Notes: generated from the letters alone by a model not told the origin. Shown: positions 41,997 to 52,093, counted from the stretch's first letter. The stretch: DNA of 54,772 nt from an uncultured Burkholderiales bacterium (GCA_946480465.1 CAMLJY010000043.1:1-54772); one strand, 5' to 3'. Program-made: numbers and translations.

Positions 41997-42460
41997 GAGC
42001 CGGCGCGGCAGAGACCGGGGCCAGTCAATACACGATGGACGCAGGGCGTCCGTCGTCACAATGTCAACTGGCGCCCTCGCCCCCGGCCGGCAGAGGGCAC
42101 AGGCCCGGCCGCTAACCACGGCCATGAGCGGCAGCCGCATCGCGCCGCATGCCATCCCCATGCTGCCCGGGGCCATCTTCGGCCGGCTACACTTGCGGGT
42201 TCGCTGCGCGGTGCCTTTCCCGGCGCCGTGAACGATCGGCTGCGGCGCCCCCCACGCGCGGCAGCCTCCTGACTCCCCAACGGACGTTCCGGCCCGCCTC
42301 CCGCCAAGGGGCCCGCCGCGCGCTGAGTCGCCATCTCGCGCGCCGTCCGAGCGGCCGGCCGTGTGCCGGCCTCCGCCATTCACCGGCGCCGCCGCCCCCA
42401 CGGCACGCGCCGCGCGGGCGCTCCGCCCGCGCACCGACATCGACACTGCAAGGAGCTCCC
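41997..42460 (+). other. 464-bp gap: long structured leader of infA
   Basis: No credible gene is seen. A candidate -10, TACACT at 42188-42193, would give an infA leader of about 260 nt. Two strong hairpins lie in it: GGCCGGC/GCCGGCC (42353-42371) and a perfect 9-bp GCGCGGGCG/CGCCCGCGC with a CTC loop (42412-42432), the latter 17 nt before the ribosome binding site. The upstream 190 bp shows nothing convincing. Confidence 0.5.
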
Positions 42461-42697
42461 ATGGCCAAGGAAGAACTGATCGAAGCCCACGGCAAGGTGA
42501 TGGAAGTGCTGCCCGACTCGCGCTACCGCGTGACGCTGGACAACGGCCACCAGCTGGTCGCCTACACCTCGGGCCGCATGAAGAAGCACCACATCCGCAT
42601 CCTCGCCGGCGATGCGGTCTCGCTGGAACTCTCGGCCTACGACCTCAGCAAGGGCCGCATCACCTTCCGCCACCTGGAGCGTCGCGGCCCCAACTGA
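42461..42697 (+). CDS. infA: Translation initiation factor IF-1
   Basis: The 78-residue OB-fold protein binds the ribosomal A site during initiation. [51 protein letters not shown] and a [11 protein letters not shown] end leave no doubt about the family. It is not in a ribosomal-protein operon, and several residues differ from the usual IF-1 (MKKHHIRI for MRKNYIRI-like text), so it is likely the second, divergent copy many betaproteobacteria carry. The ATG has a strong AAGGAG at 42450-42455. Confidence 0.94.
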   Translation: MAKEELIEAHGKVMEVLPDSRYRVTLDNGHQLVAYTSGRMKKHHIRILAGDAVSLELSAYDLSKGRITFRHLERRGPN

Positions 42698-42823
42698 GCC
42701 GGCCGCCCAGCCCCCACCAGCGCAGCGCGCCGCCGGCCGCCGCCCCGCGATGGACGGCCGCCGCCCGCGTCGGCACACTCACCCCTCGGGGGCGGCACGT
42801 AGGTCACCCCGTCCGGACGTGCC

Positions 42824-44428
42824 GTGAACCTGCTTGCATCCCCGCGGCTGGCCTTCTGGCCCCGCAACTCCCGCGACGCACCATCGCTCGCCCAGTGCCT
42901 GACGCTGGCGGCGCTGCTGCACCTGCTGGCGGTGCTGATGCTGGGCACGGTGCCCGGCGCGCCCGCCGCGCGCGGCGAGGGCCTGTGGGGCAGCCTGAGC
43001 GTGACGCTGCGCGGTCTGCGCACCGAGACCGGCGCCGGCGCGCCACAAGCCGAGGCTGCGAACGGCCCGGTCGGCCGCGCGCTGCAGCCCCGCACCGGCG
43101 GCGCGGTGCGCGAGCCCGGAGCCCCGCCCGCCGACGTCCCGGGTGCCGCCCGCGAGGCACCGTGGCAGCCCACCGAGTCGACCGACGCCGGCACCACGCC
43201 CTCGGCACCAACGCCGAGCGAACCCGCACCGGCACCGCTCGTCACCCCCGATCCCATCCCCGCACCGCCACCCGCGGCCGTCGTCGAGCCGGCACCGTCG
43301 CTGCCGCCGCGCAGCGAGCCGCTGCTGACGGCGCCGCCCCTGGAAGCGCCCCCGCTCGTGGTGCCGCGCATCGACCCGGTGCCGATTGAGCAACGGGTCG
43401 AGCCGCGGCCGCCGATCGCGCCCCAGGAGCCGACCCCGCCGGTACCGCCCCAGCCGCTGGCGCCGCCGCCAGCACCGCCGGTCCCACCCCAGGCAGAGAC
43501 GCAACCCACGCCCACGCCCACGCCCGCCACCACGGGGGGCCCGGCCGCCGCGCCCGCGCCGGACCCCGTGCCGCCCCTGCCTGCCGCACCCTTGCGCGCC
43601 GCGCCGAATCCGCTGGACCTGGCGCCGGTGGCTCTTCCCGCCGCGCCGGGCGCGCAAGCGCTGCCCTTGCCTCCCGTGCGCCAGACCGCCCCGCGGCCCG
43701 CTCCGGCTCCGGCGCCAGCGCCCGCGCCCCTGCCCGTCCCGGCGCCATCCCAGGTGGAGAAACCAGCCACCGTTCCGCCCCCGCCCGAACCTCTGCCCGC
43801 GCTGCCGACACCGGCACTTCGCCCCCCGCCCACGGATACGCTGCGGCCGGTCGCACCGGCTCTCCCCGCCGCGACGTCGGCGCCGCTGCCGCCGGTGACA
43901 ACGCAGGCCCCGGCCCCGGTCGCGCCCAGTCCAACCGCACAGCCCCTCCCCGCGGCCGCACCTGAGCCGGCGGCCCCAAGCACCCGACCGGCCCCCCAGC
44001 CCGCGCCGGCCCTCGCCACGCAGGAGACGGCGCCGGCCCGGGCGGCCGCCCCGGCCGCCCCCACGCCCGCCGCCCCGCCGCAACCGGCGCAAGGCAGCAC
44101 GAAGGACGTCGACCTCTTCGGTCGCCCGATCGGCACGCCCGAGGGCGGTCCGCGCGTCGGCCACGACGTCGCGACGCCGCCTTCGCTACCGCCCAGCGCA
44201 CCCCGCCTGGACGCACCGCACCCCGCGCGCGCGCCCGGGCTCGCACGCCCCGGCAGCCCCAGCGTGCTGAACCTGATGCCGCCGCCTCCGGAGAAGAAGA
44301 GCAAGCTCGCGACCGACATCGAGAAGTCGGCCAAGCCCGACTGCCGGCAGGCCTACAGCGGCATGGGCCTGCTGGCGGTGGTGCCGCTGGCGGCCGACGC
44401 GGTGCGCGGCAAGGGCTGCAAGTGGTGA
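42824..44428 (+). CDS. Proline-rich membrane-anchored protein of unknown function
   Basis: From a GTG at 42824 the product has 534 residues. One hydrophobic anchor lies at about 24-42 (CLTLAALLHLLAVLMLGTVP), near the N-terminus with a short basic cytoplasmic leader. Residues about 90-460 are Pro/Ala-rich (APAPAPAPAPLPVPAPS and similar). A conserved-looking C-terminal end follows: VDLFGRPIGTPEGGPRVGHD, then a terminal DCRQAYSGMGLLAVVP ... GKGCKW with two Cys. The architecture copies TonB or TolA (anchor, Pro-rich spacer, periplasmic end), but no TonB C-terminal domain is recognisable. Confidence 0.75.
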   Translation: MNLLASPRLAFWPRNSRDAPSLAQCLTLAALLHLLAVLMLGTVPGAPAARGEGLWGSLSVTLRGLRTETGAGAPQAEAANGPVGRALQPRTGGAVREPGAPPADVPGAAREAPWQPTESTDAGTTPSAPTPSEPAPAPLVTPDPIPAPPPAAVVEPAPSLPPRSEPLLTAPPLEAPPLVVPRIDPVPIEQRVEPRPPIAPQEPTPPVPPQPLAPPPAPPVPPQAETQPTPTPTPATTGGPAAAPAPDPVPPLPAAPLRAAPNPLDLAPVALPAAPGAQALPLPPVRQTAPRPAPAPAPAPAPLPVPAPSQVEKPATVPPPPEPLPALPTPALRPPPTDTLRPVAPALPAATSAPLPPVTTQAPAPVAPSPTAQPLPAAAPEPAAPSTRPAPQPAPALATQETAPARAAAPAAPTPAAPPQPAQGSTKDVDLFGRPIGTPEGGPRVGHDVATPPSLPPSAPRLDAPHPARAPGLARPGSPSVLNLMPPPPEKKSKLATDIEKSAKPDCRQAYSGMGLLAVVPLAADAVRGKGCKW

Positions 44429-44489
44429 ATGGCGGCCGGGCGGCGGCCGCGCCACGGCGGCCCGTCGATTGCCCCCACAATCGGCGCCC

Positions 44490-45019
44490 ATGCCCGCGAA
44501 CGTCGAGATCAAGGCCCGCATCGAGAGCATCGATGACCTGCTGCCCCGCGCCCAGGCGCTGGCGGAAGAGGACGAGCATCCGCAGCTGATCCACCAGGAC
44601 GACACCTTCTTCCGCGTGCCGCATGGCCGCCTGAAGCTGCGCGTCTTCAGTGACGGCGCCGGCGAGCTGATCCACTACCACCGCCCCGACGCGGAGGGCC
44701 CCAAGGTCTCCGACTACGTCATCACCCCCGCGGCCGATCCCGATTCGCTGCGCGAGGTGCTGGAACGCGCCTGCGGCGTGCTGGGCCGCGTGGTCAAGCG
44801 CCGCATCCTGGTGCTGGCCGGGCAGACGCGCATCCACCTGGACCATGTCGAAGACCTGGGCGACTTCCTCGAACTCGAGGTCGTGCTGCGCGAAGGCCAG
44901 TCCGAAGCCGAGGGCACCGCCATCGCGCGCCAGTTGCTCGACGCCCTGGGCGTCAAGCCCGAGCAGCTGATCTCCGGCGCCTACCTCGACCTGCTGCTGG
45001 ACGACGCGACCCCGGGGCC

Positions 45020-45023
<4 letters not shown>
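44490..45023 (+). CDS. CYTH-domain protein (class IV adenylate cyclase-like)
   Basis: The 177-residue protein begins MPANVEIKAR, the ExK motif of the CYTH superfamily (triphosphate tunnel fold). Strands follow with paired acidic and basic residues (RLKLRVFSDG, LIHYHRP, KRRILVLAGQTRIHLDHVEDLGDFLELEVVL). Relatives include CyaB adenylate cyclase and inorganic or thiamine triphosphatases; the exact reaction is open. A CACAAT hexamer lies 8 nt before the ATG. It overlaps the next gene by ATGA, heading an operon with two ABC ATPases, an NTF2-like protein and an amidase. Confidence 0.87.
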
Positions 45024-46017
<994 letters not shown>

Positions 46018-46021
<4 letters not shown>

Positions 46022-47040
46022 CGGCCCTGCTCGAGGTCGTCGATGCCGTCCGGCACTACCGCCTCCCGCGCGAGCACCTCTTCGCGCCGGCACCGGTGGT
46101 GCATGCGCTGCAGGGGGTGAGCTTCACGCTGCAGGCCGGCCGCAGCCTGGGCGTGGTCGGCGAGTCCGGCTCCGGGAAGAGCACGCTGGCGCGGCTGGTG
46201 ATGGCGCTCGAGCGGCCCACCGCCGGCCGCGTGCTGCTGCAGGGCCGCGACCTGAATGCACTGCCACCCGCCGAGCTGCGCCGCGCGCGCGCCGATTTCC
46301 AGATGGTGTTCCAGGACCCCTTCGGCTCGCTCGACCCGCGCCTGCCCGTCGGCCGCACGGTGGCCGAGCCGCTGGCCGCGCAAGGCGACCTGCCGGCCGC
46401 CGCGGTGCGCGAACGCGTCGGCGAGATGCTGGATGCCGTGGGGCTGCGCGCGGCCGATGCCTCCAAGTACCCGCACGAGTTCTCCGGCGGCCAGCGCCAG
46501 CGCATCGCGATCGCCCGCGCCCTGGTGACCCGGCCGAAGCTGATCGTCGCCGACGAGCCGGTCAGCGCGCTGGACGTCTCGGTGCAGGCCCAGGTGCTGA
46601 ACCTGATGCAGGACCTGCAGGACGCTTTGGGCGTCACCTACCTCTTCATCAGCCACGACCTGGCGGTCGTCGACCTGGTGTGCGACGAGGTGCTGGTGCT
46701 GTACCAGGGCCGCGTGGTCGAGCAGGGCGACCCGGACACGCTGTTCCGCGCCGCCGCCCACCCCTACACGCGGGCGCTGCTGGCCGCGGTGCCGCGCGCG
46801 CAACCCGGCGCGCGGCGCACGCGCACGCCGCCGGCCGAGGCCGCCCCCGCGCCCGATGCCCGAACCGGCGCCGCCCCCGGTTGCGCCTTTGCTGCCCGCT
46901 GCAGCTTCCGGCAGGACCGCTGCCTGGCCGAAGCCCCGCCGCTGCGCCCGCTGTCCAGCGGCCACGCCGCGGCCTGCCACGAGGCCGAGCGCGTGCTCCG
47001 CCTCGGCCCCGCCGACCACCCCGCCCCGGAGTCCCGATGA
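46018..47040 (+). CDS. Oligopeptide ABC transporter ATP-binding protein (DppF-like)
   Basis: The 340-residue ATPase has Walker A GESGSGKS, VFQDPFGSLDPR, signature FSGGQRQR, Walker B LIVADEPVSALD and ISHDLAVV. Its C-terminal domain carries PGCAFAARCSFRQDRC before a Cys near the end. It is the second ATPase of the heterodimer expected in Dpp/Opp systems. Overlaps the DppD-like gene and the NTF2-like gene by ATGA. Confidence 0.93.
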
Positions 47041-47510
47041 GCGCCACCACCATCAAGACGCTGTACGCCGCCTTCGCCCGCCTCGACGGCGAGGCGATGC
47101 AGAAATGCTACGCAAAGGACGCGTCCTTCGAGGACGAGGTGTTCACGCTGCAGGGCCGCGAGCAGGTGGGCGGCATGTGGCGCATGCTGTGCGACGCCAC
47201 CCGGACCAAGGGCCGCGACGTGTGGCGGCTGGAGACCAGCAACATCACCCAGAACAGCGCGCACTGGGAAGCGCACTACCGCTTCTCCGCCACCGGCCGC
47301 CTGGTGCACAACGTCATCGACGCCAGCTTCGAGTTCAAGCCCGATGGCCTGATCAGCCGCCACCGCGACCGCTTCGACTTCCACCGCTGGTCGCGCCAGG
47401 CGCTGGGCCTGCCCGGCCTGCTGCTGGGCTGGACCCCGATGCTGCGCCAGGGCATCCAGCGCAAGGCCGCCGGGAACCTGGCCGCCTACCTCGCGAAGCA
47501 CCCGGAGTGA
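47037..47510 (+). CDS. NTF2/SnoaL-like protein
   Basis: The 157-residue protein has an NTF2-like fold: helix pair IKTLYAAFARLDGEAMQKCY, AKDASFEDEVFTLQGREQVGGMWRML, and strands ending IDASFEFKPDGLISRHRDRFDFHRW. The last 35 residues are helical and basic. Function is unknown. Its ATG overlaps the DppF-like stop, and it precedes the amidase by 13 bp, so it travels with the operon. It is distinct from the NTF2-like protein near purU. Confidence 0.82.
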   Translation: MSATTIKTLYAAFARLDGEAMQKCYAKDASFEDEVFTLQGREQVGGMWRMLCDATRTKGRDVWRLETSNITQNSAHWEAHYRFSATGRLVHNVIDASFEFKPDGLISRHRDRFDFHRWSRQALGLPGLLLGWTPMLRQGIQRKAAGNLAAYLAKHPE

Positions 47511-47523
47511 GTGGGAACGGGCC

Positions 47524-48921
47524 ATGGCCGAACTGCACGAACTGAGCGCCTCCGAACTCGCCGCCGGCTTCGCCGCGCGCACGCTGTCGCCGGTGGAGGC
47601 GACGCGTGCCGTCATCGCGCAGATCGAGCGCGCCGAGCCGGTGCTGAACGCCCTGTACCAGTACGACCCCGAGGCCGCGCTGGCCTATGCGCGCGCCAGC
47701 GAAGCGCGCTGGAAACGCGGCGAGCCGCTGTCGCCGATCGACGGCGTGCCCGGCACCTTGAAGGAGAACATCGCCACCGCCGGCTGCCCGATGCCGGTGG
47801 GCACCGCCGCCACGCTGCTGGCGCCGATGGCCGAGGACGCCCCGCCCGCCGCGCGCTGGAAGGAAGCCGGCCTGGTGCTGCTGGCCAAGACCACGATGCC
47901 GGACTGGGGCATGCTGTCCTCCGGCCTGTCCAGCTTCCACAAGCTGGCCCGCAACCCCTGGGACCCCAGCAGGAACCCCGGCGGCTCCAGCGCCGGCGCC
48001 GCGGCCGCTGCAGCCGCGTGTTACGGCCCGCTGCACGTGGGCACCGACATCGGCGGCTCGATCCGCCTGCCCGCCGGCTGGTGCGCCCTGGTGGGCCTGA
48101 AGCCCAGCCTGGGCCGCATCCCCATCAAGCCGCCCTACGCCGGCCGCGTCGCTGGACCGATGACCCGCACCGTGGAAGACGCCGCCTGGCTGATGGCGGT
48201 GCTGGCCCGCCCCGACTGGCGCGACACCATGAGCCTGCCGCACCAGGCCATCCCGTGGTTGCAGCTGACGCGTGAAGTACGCGGCCTTCGCATCGGCCTG
48301 CAACTGGACGCCGGCTGGGGCCTGGCGGTGGAGCCCGAGACCCGCGCCGCGGTGGAAGCCGCCGCCCGCGCCTTCGAGGTCGCCGGCGCCATCGTCGAGC
48401 CGCTTGCGCCCTTCAGCACGCGCGCGATGATCGACGGCCTGGACCGCTTCTGGCGCATGCGCAGCTGGATGGACTGGCAGGCCCTGCCGCCCGAGCGCGC
48501 CGCCCGCGTGCTGCCCTACATCCGCGACTGGATCGCCGCCGGCGCCTCCCTGAGCGGCGGCGACGTGTTCCACGGCTACAGCCAGATGGGCGCCTTCCGT
48601 GACGCCGCGGTGGCCGCCACGCAGCCCTTCGACTACGTGCTGTCGCCCGTCAGCCCCGTGCCCAGCTTCCCGGCCGAATGGGCCAGCCCGATCAACGATC
48701 CCGCGCGCCCGTTCGAGCACATCGCCTTCACGCTGCCGTACAACATGAGCGAGCAGCCTGCCGTCTCGGTGCACTGCGGCTTCACGTCCAGTGGCCTGCC
48801 CATCGGCCTGCAGATCGCCGGCCGCCGCCACGACGACCTGGGCGTGCTGCAGCTGGCGCGGGCCTGGGAAACGATGCGTCCGCCGATGCCGGCCTGGCCC
48901 ACGCGGCCGCGGTTGGCCTGA
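47524..48921 (+). CDS. Amidase-signature family hydrolase
   Basis: The 465-residue enzyme hydrolyses an amide bond. The Ser-cisSer-Lys triad is visible: Lys80 in GTLKENIATAG, cis-Ser155 in NPGGSSAGA, and nucleophile Ser179 in GTDIGGSIRLPA. The oxyanion segment is intact. No signal peptide, so cytoplasmic. Clustered with oligopeptide ABC ATPases it could process an imported amide or peptide, which is inference. It is not GatA by context, since gatB and gatC are absent. Confidence 0.92.
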   Translation: MAELHELSASELAAGFAARTLSPVEATRAVIAQIERAEPVLNALYQYDPEAALAYARASEARWKRGEPLSPIDGVPGTLKENIATAGCPMPVGTAATLLAPMAEDAPPAARWKEAGLVLLAKTTMPDWGMLSSGLSSFHKLARNPWDPSRNPGGSSAGAAAAAAACYGPLHVGTDIGGSIRLPAGWCALVGLKPSLGRIPIKPPYAGRVAGPMTRTVEDAAWLMAVLARPDWRDTMSLPHQAIPWLQLTREVRGLRIGLQLDAGWGLAVEPETRAAVEAAARAFEVAGAIVEPLAPFSTRAMIDGLDRFWRMRSWMDWQALPPERAARVLPYIRDWIAAGASLSGGDVFHGYSQMGAFRDAAVAATQPFDYVLSPVSPVPSFPAEWASPINDPARPFEHIAFTLPYNMSEQPAVSVHCGFTSSGLPIGLQIAGRRHDDLGVLQLARAWETMRPPMPAWPTRPRLA

Positions 48922-48955
48922 GGAAGGCCCGCCGGACCCGGGAGCGCAGAAGCGC

Positions 48956-49765
48956 TCAGCGCGCCGGCGCAGGCTGCAGGCAGCGCTTGAGCCACCAGGC
49001 CGCCAGCAGCGCGCTGGCCAGCGCGAGCACGGCCACGCCGTCGCCGATGTCCGGCTCGGTGCCGGCCGCCATGTTCAGCGCCAGCCAGGCCAGGCTGCTG
49101 TTGTAGGCCACGTGCAGCGCGATGCAGGGCCACAGCGATCGCGTGCGCTCGTAGAGCCAACCGGTGAGCAGGCCGATCGTCAGCCCGACGATGAACTGGT
49201 AGAGATTCATGTGCGCCAGGCCGAAGACGCCGGCCGAATGCACGATGGCGATGCCGCGCGGGTAGCGCTGCAGGAAGGCCCGCAGGATCACGCCGCGGAA
49301 CAGCATTTCCTCCAGCACCGGCGCGAGCAGGCAGGTCATCACGATGGCGCCGGGCGTGTCGGCCGACATCGCCTCGAAGGCCTGCTGCTCCCAGGCCGAC
49401 AGCGGCACCAGCGACTCGACCCATGCGAGCAGCAGCGACTCGGCCACCACCAGCCCGGGCACCAGCGCGAGCACCGGCAGCAGCGTCAGGCCCAGCACGG
49501 CACCGGCGCTGGCACGGCCGGCATGGAACAGCGCGCGGTAGCTGAGCCCGGTGAAGGCGACCAGCCCGCTGAACAGCGCGGCGTTGGCCATCAGGCGCGC
49601 CAGGGCGCCGGACTCGTCGCGCCCGAGCCCGCCGACGTGGGCCAGCAGGCGCCAGGCGATGGTCTCCAGCAGCATCGACGCCAGCACCAGCCACAGCGCG
49701 CCGACCAGGCCCGGAAACGGCGGGCCGGTGGGGGAGGGGCTCTGGGGATCGGGTGGCGTGCTCAT
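48956..49765 (-). CDS. CPBP family intramembrane glutamic protease
   Basis: The 269-residue membrane protein has about eight hydrophobic segments. Family motifs: EEMLFRG (Glu152, Glu153, Arg157), FGLAHMN (about 186-192) and HVAYN (about 223-227), which form the active site of ABI/Rce1-type enzymes. The first 20 residues are Pro/Ser rich. The target is unknown; relatives process prenylated proteins or confer bacteriocin self-protection, and no bacteriocin genes are near. Confidence 0.88.
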   Translation of the reverse strand: MSTPPDPQSPSPTGPPFPGLVGALWLVLASMLLETIAWRLLAHVGGLGRDESGALARLMANAALFSGLVAFTGLSYRALFHAGRASAGAVLGLTLLPVLALVPGLVVAESLLLAWVESLVPLSAWEQQAFEAMSADTPGAIVMTCLLAPVLEEMLFRGVILRAFLQRYPRGIAIVHSAGVFGLAHMNLYQFIVGLTIGLLTGWLYERTRSLWPCIALHVAYNSSLAWLALNMAAGTEPDIGDGVAVLALASALLAAWWLKRCLQPAPAR

Positions 49766-49797
49766 CAGGCCCCGGAGTGTCGCCGAGCGCAGGCCAC

Positions 49798-49824
49798 CAG
49801 CACCGGCACCGGCACCGGCACCGG
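49798..49824. repeat. Short GGCACC hexamer tract
   Basis: About four units of CACCGG occupy the 99-bp gap between the CPBP protease and carboxypeptidase genes. It is the same unit as the rlpA repeat at the left edge. No promoter or terminator is evident in the gap. Confidence 0.75.
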
Positions 49825-49864
49825 CGCGGCGCGAGCCCGGGCCGGTGCCCGCCGCACGACCGCA

Positions 49865-50680
49865 TCAGCCCGCCGGCGCAGCAGCGGCCGCCCAGCGCAC
49901 GAAGGCCTCGGCCATGTCCGCTTGCGCGGCGATGCGCTGGCCGATGTCGGCCTGGCCCGGCGTCTCGACGCAGGCCGCCCGGGCCACGCCCAGCTCCATC
50001 GTCCAGGCCTCGAAGGAGCCGTCGTGGCGGTTGAAGACGATGCCGCCGCGCACCGGGCAGCCGTCCACGTCGCCATCGGGATGGACCGGGAAGTGGCGCG
50101 CGTTGGCCGCCAGCAGCGCGCGGCTGAACGGCCCGGGCGCCGGCGCGCGCTCCAGGCTGTAGAGGTAGCCGAAGGTGGCCTGCTTGACGTCTTCATGGCA
50201 GCTCAGCACGCCGTCGCGCCCGGCCGCCGCCAGGCGCCCGGCCTGGCCCATCAGCACCCGTCCCTCGCGCGAGGGTGCGATGCCGCCAGCGTTCAGGCCG
50301 AAGCCGCGGTTGGGGTTCTCGCCCCAGTCATTGAAGCGGCGGCCGGCGCGGAAGCCGCTGGGGTTGACCAGCGGCAGCAGCGCCAGGTGCACGCGGTCGA
50401 GCAGGGCCGGGTCGGCGCCGCCGATGAAGCGCAGCAGGCCCCAGGGGCCGGCCGGCTCCTCGCCATGGAAGCCGGCGGCGATCAACAGCCGCGGTGCCGC
50501 GGCAACGGCCGCCGGGCGCTGCAGCAGCGTGATCGGGTCGTCGCCGATGCAGCCCAGCACCTCGGCCTGCCAGCCGCCCGCGTCGCGCAGCAGCTTCCAG
50601 CACACCTGCAGGGCATCGGCATCGTTGCTGCGCCCACCATCGGGCAAGTCCCAGATCCAGGGGCTCGGGTCGTCGGTCAT
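49865..50680 (-). CDS. M14-family zinc carboxypeptidase / murein peptide amidase-like
   Basis: The 271-residue enzyme has the zinc ligands His72 and Glu75 in GFHGEEPAG and the substrate-binding NPSGFRAGRR, FNDWGENPNRGF; a third His falls in LSCHEDVK. The ELG near the C-terminus supplies the catalytic Glu (TMELGVAR). It resembles MpaA-type proteins that trim murein tripeptides, but specificity is not settled. No signal peptide, so cytoplasmic. Confidence 0.85.
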   Translation of the reverse strand: MTDDPSPWIWDLPDGGRSNDADALQVCWKLLRDAGGWQAEVLGCIGDDPITLLQRPAAVAAAPRLLIAAGFHGEEPAGPWGLLRFIGGADPALLDRVHLALLPLVNPSGFRAGRRFNDWGENPNRGFGLNAGGIAPSREGRVLMGQAGRLAAAGRDGVLSCHEDVKQATFGYLYSLERAPAPGPFSRALLAANARHFPVHPDGDVDGCPVRGGIVFNRHDGSFEAWTMELGVARAACVETPGQADIGQRIAAQADMAEAFVRWAAAAAPAG

Positions 50681-50769
50681 CCCCGGATGCTATGCGGCCG
50701 CCAGCCCGGCGGGGACGCCGACCGCCACGGCGACGCGGCTTCGCCCGGGCGTCCAGGCAGCGCGCTGCT

Positions 50770-51876
50770 TCAGGCCAGCGCAGCGTTCACCTCGGCGCGC
50801 GGCGCGGCGGCGGCGGCGGCAAGCGGCATCTCGGACAGCATCTGCTCCAGCACGGCGCCAGCCGGCTGCAGCGCGGAGAACAGGTCCTTCGGATCCGGCA
50901 GGCCGGGGATCAGCGCCACCGGCTGGCCCAGGCCCAGCTCACGCGCAGCGTCGCGCAGCACGCCCAGGGCGCTGAAATCCTCGATCGCGAAACCGACGGA
51001 GTCGAACACGGTGACGTCGGCGTCGGCCTGGCGGCCGGCGGCCTCGCCGCGTAGCACGCGCCAGAGCTCGGTGACCGGGAAGTCCGCCGGCATCTGCTGC
51101 ACGTCGCCCTCGATGCGGCTTTGCGGCTCGTACTCGACGAAGACGCGCGCGGCCTGCAGCACGCCGGGATGCAGTTCGGTCTTGCCGGGACAGTCGCCGC
51201 CGACACCGTTGACGTGCATGCCGGGCTCGATCATCTCGGGCGTCAGGATCGTCGCGTTGGTCTTGTCCGCGGTGACGGTGGTGACGATGTCCGCGCCCTT
51301 CACCGCCTCGGCGGTCGAGCGGCAGGGGACCAGGTTCAGGCCCTGCACCCCCGCCAGGTTGCGCAGCAGCTTGGCGGTGGCGTCCGGGTCGATGTCGAAC
51401 AGGCGGATCTCGGTGATGCCGAGCAGGTGGTGGAAGGCCAGGGCCTGGAACTCGCTCTGGGCGCCGTTGCCGATCAGGGCCATCGTGCGGCTGCCGGGCC
51501 GGGCCAGCGCGCGGGCGGCCATCACGGAGGTGGCGGCGGTGCGCATCGCGGTCGTCAGCGTCAGCTCGGTCAGCAGTTCAGGCCGGCCGGTGGCCACGTC
51601 GGCCAACACGCCGAAGGCCATCACCGTCGGCAGGCCGGCGCGGGTGTTCTTCGGGTGGCCGTTGACGTACTTGAAGCTGTAGTGGGTGGCGTCGGCGATG
51701 GGCATCAGCTCGATCACGCCCTCGGGCGAGTGGCTGGCGACGCGGGGAGTCTTGTCGAACTCGGGCCAGCGGCGGAAGTCGGCTTCGAGGCGCTCGACGA
51801 GCTGGTTGAGGACCTGGGGCAGGCCGCGGACGGCGACCAAGCGGGCGATGTCGCGGGTGGTCAGCAAGGTGGTCAT
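50770..51876 (-). CDS. Ornithine cyclodeaminase
   Basis: The 368-residue NAD-dependent enzyme converts ornithine to proline and ammonia (Ocd/mu-crystallin family). Landmarks: SFKYVNGHPKNT with the substrate Lys/Arg, ELTLTTAMRTAATS, the Rossmann ALIGNGAQSEFQALAF, and VNGVGGDCPGKTELHP with the catalytic Asp. It is slightly longer than average, with an Ala-rich tail. The AGGAGG ribosome binding site at 51887-51882 is part of a perfect 10-bp inverted repeat (see the hairpin). Divergent from an Lrp-family regulator that probably controls it. Confidence 0.93.
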   Translation of the reverse strand: MTTLLTTRDIARLVAVRGLPQVLNQLVERLEADFRRWPEFDKTPRVASHSPEGVIELMPIADATHYSFKYVNGHPKNTRAGLPTVMAFGVLADVATGRPELLTELTLTTAMRTAATSVMAARALARPGSRTMALIGNGAQSEFQALAFHHLLGITEIRLFDIDPDATAKLLRNLAGVQGLNLVPCRSTAEAVKGADIVTTVTADKTNATILTPEMIEPGMHVNGVGGDCPGKTELHPGVLQAARVFVEYEPQSRIEGDVQQMPADFPVTELWRVLRGEAAGRQADADVTVFDSVGFAIEDFSALGVLRDAARELGLGQPVALIPGLPDPKDLFSALQPAGAVLEQMLSEMPLAAAAAAPRAEVNAALA

Positions 51877-51877
51877 T

Positions 51878-51912
51878 CAAGCCTCCTGCCGAGCCGCCTC
51901 AAAGGAGGCTTG
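51878..51912 (-). promoter_or_regulatory. RBS-sequestering hairpin in the ornithine cyclodeaminase leader
   Basis: CAAGCCTCCT (mRNA positions 51912-51903 read as minus strand) pairs perfectly with AGGAGGCTTG (51887-51878) around a 15-nt loop. The second arm is the Shine-Dalgarno of the gene, five bases before the ATG. In the folded RNA the ribosome site is fully paired. The sequence is direct; a switching role is inference. Confidence 0.65.
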
Positions 51913-51913
51913 C

Positions 51914-51955
51914 GCCCCCATGGGGGGCAGCGAACGAATGTGAGCGTGGGGGCAC
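51914..51955. repeat. Palindromic intergenic element upstream of ornithine cyclodeaminase
   Basis: A perfect 12-bp palindrome CCCCCATGGGGG at 51915-51926 is followed by an ATGTG-N10-CACAT inverted pair at about 51938-51957. It could be an Lrp operator, or a REP-like repeat of the genome. Confidence 0.5.
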
Positions 51956-52093
51956 ATTTCTAGGGCTCCTGGGGCTGGACCGTTGGGGATGTCCGGCATT
52001 GTTCGGGGGGCCCGCGGCAATGAAAACGCGCAACTCTGGCTCGAATCCATCAGAATGCTGCCACTTCGTCAGCCCAGATTGGCGGTTTGCGCA

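Noticed and set aside
42637..44334. A 565-codon minus-strand Gly/Ser-rich frame opposite the proline-rich gene
   Set aside because: The Gly-rich text is the complement of Pro codons (CCN/NGG). The plus frame has a membrane anchor, a start near infA and a sensible end.
47524..48921. Amidase as GatA subunit of Glu-tRNA amidotransferase
   Set aside because: No gatB or gatC nearby, and context is a transporter operon.
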